DNA of 7,673 nt from Comamonadaceae bacterium (GTDB lineage Bacteria > Pseudomonadota > Gammaproteobacteria > Burkholderiales > Burkholderiaceae_C). Under the pieces are notes generated by a model. The model made no database searches. It was not told the DNA's origin and worked only from the letters and a program-made list of their open reading frames with translations. The first letter of the stretch is position 1, and the number at the start of each line of letters is the position of its first letter. The stretch spans positions 1 to 7,673 of the forward strand of contig CANJXV010000120.1 in NCBI GenBank assembly GCA_947478935.1, read 5' to 3'. Shown in pieces: positions 7,071-7,673 of the stretch. The translations under genes and the position numbers were made by a program.

Positions 7071-7673
7071 CACGGGCTCGGCGGTGCGGTCAGGGGTGAC
7101 ACTTTGAACCAACGCACCGCACCGCCACGCGTGTGCAACACCACGAACTGCAAGCCCAGCATGGTGTGGCGCTCGCCGCGCTGGGGCACGTGGCCCATTT
7201 CATGGGCAACTAAACCGCCTATGGTGTCAAAGTCGTCGGCGTCTTCGCGCGCTAGCAGGTCCACGCCAAAGGCGCTGCTTACGCGCTCCAGTGTGGCGTC
7301 GCCGTTCACACGGAAACTGCGGTCGGGCAGCGCAAACACATCGCCCTCGTCGTCGTCGATATCGAATTCGTCCTCAATCTCGCCGACGATTTGCTCCAGC
7401 ACATCCTCGATGGTGATCAGGCCCGCCACACGGCCAAACTCGTCGATCACGATGGCCAGATGGTTGCGGTTGCCTTTGAAGTCGCGCAGCAAATCGTTCA
7501 GACCCTTGGTCTCGGGCACAAAAACGGCGGGGCGCAAAAGCGCACGGATATTGAGCTCGGGGGCGCGCTGGAGTTTGAGCAAATCCTTGGCCATCAGGAT
7601 GCCGATGATGTTTTCTCGCTCGCCCTCAAACACCGGAAAGCGCGAGTGCGCGGTGTCGATCACGCTATGCAGC
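7070..7673 (-). CDS. corC: HlyC/CorC-family CBS-domain protein, N-terminus beyond window
   Basis: Only the C-terminal 200 residues are in the window, and the frame is open to the right edge. The visible part holds the end of the first CBS motif (HSRFPVFEGERENIIGILMAKDLLKL, about 9-34, counting from the window edge). The second CBS motif (about 49-102) includes LAIVIDEFGRVAGLITIEDV. An acidic linker (EIEDEFDIDDDEGD, 98-111) leads to the CorC_HlyC domain (about 113-192), with FRVNGDATLERV, DFDTIGGLV and LGLQFVVLHTRGG. I see no membrane segments, consistent with the soluble YbeX/CorC type rather than the longer YfjD/YtfL type, although the missing N-terminus prevents certainty. Proposed roles are in Mg/Co efflux and, for YbeX, in ribosome and RNA metabolism. 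Its stop overlaps the lnt start by one base, so the two genes are almost surely cotranscribed. Confidence 0.9.
   Translation of the reverse strand, partial: LHSVIDTAHSRFPVFEGERENIIGILMAKDLLKLQRAPELNIRALLRPAVFVPETKGLNDLLRDFKGNRNHLAIVIDEFGRVAGLITIEDVLEQIVGEIEDEFDIDDDEGDVFALPDRSFRVNGDATLERVSSAFGVDLLAREDADDFDTIGGLVAHEMGHVPQRGERHTMLGLQFVVLHTRGGAVRWFKVSPLTAPPSP

Noticed and set aside
7070..7112. TTG start giving Lnt 14 extra N-terminal residues
   Set aside because: It would overlap corC by over 40 bp with a rare start codon, while the ATG at 7070 gives the standard coupled TGATG junction and a normal Lnt length.

Overview
The window reads as chromosomal housekeeping DNA from a betaproteobacterium, most likely order Burkholderiales and probably family Comamonadaceae (Rhodoferax/Limnohabitans/Polaromonas-like). 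This rests on the gene order, the protein sequences (for example the lineage-style KHQST-x-ET block in PlsC and the two-subunit glycyl-tRNA synthetase) and a moderately high G+C content with heavy use of TTG, CAA and GCG codons. The genus assignment comes from remembered family resemblance, not a search.

All seven recognisable genes lie on the minus strand, so transcription runs from the right edge to the left edge. Right to left they are: corC (N-terminus off the window), lnt, a 238-bp gap, glyQ, glyS, gmhB, plsC, and a YgjP/DUF45 metallopeptidase gene (C-terminus off the window). The genes are packed tightly. corC/lnt share one base (TGATG), glyQ/glyS share four bases (ATGA), and the other junctions are 13, 27 and 20 bp. 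The only sizeable gap is 5267-5504, between lnt and glyQ. It holds a plausible sigma-70 promoter for a glyQ-glyS-gmhB-plsC-DUF45 operon, a group of short direct and inverted repeats around that promoter, and a larger nested inverted repeat just after lnt.

Functionally, most of the block serves the cell envelope. CorC is an HlyC/CorC-type CBS protein. Lnt adds the third acyl chain to lipoproteins. GmhB makes a heptose precursor of LPS core. PlsC makes phosphatidic acid. GlyQ and GlyS together form the alpha2beta2 glycyl-tRNA synthetase. The DUF45 protein is a predicted zinc metallopeptidase of unknown substrate.

I see no mobile element with a transposase, no CRISPR array, no tRNA or rRNA, and no defence or secretion system. 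I found no convincing new biological system. The points most worth a second look are an in-frame 96-bp low-GC segment bounded by 10-bp direct repeats inside the DUF45 gene, and the repeat structures in the lnt-glyQ gap.
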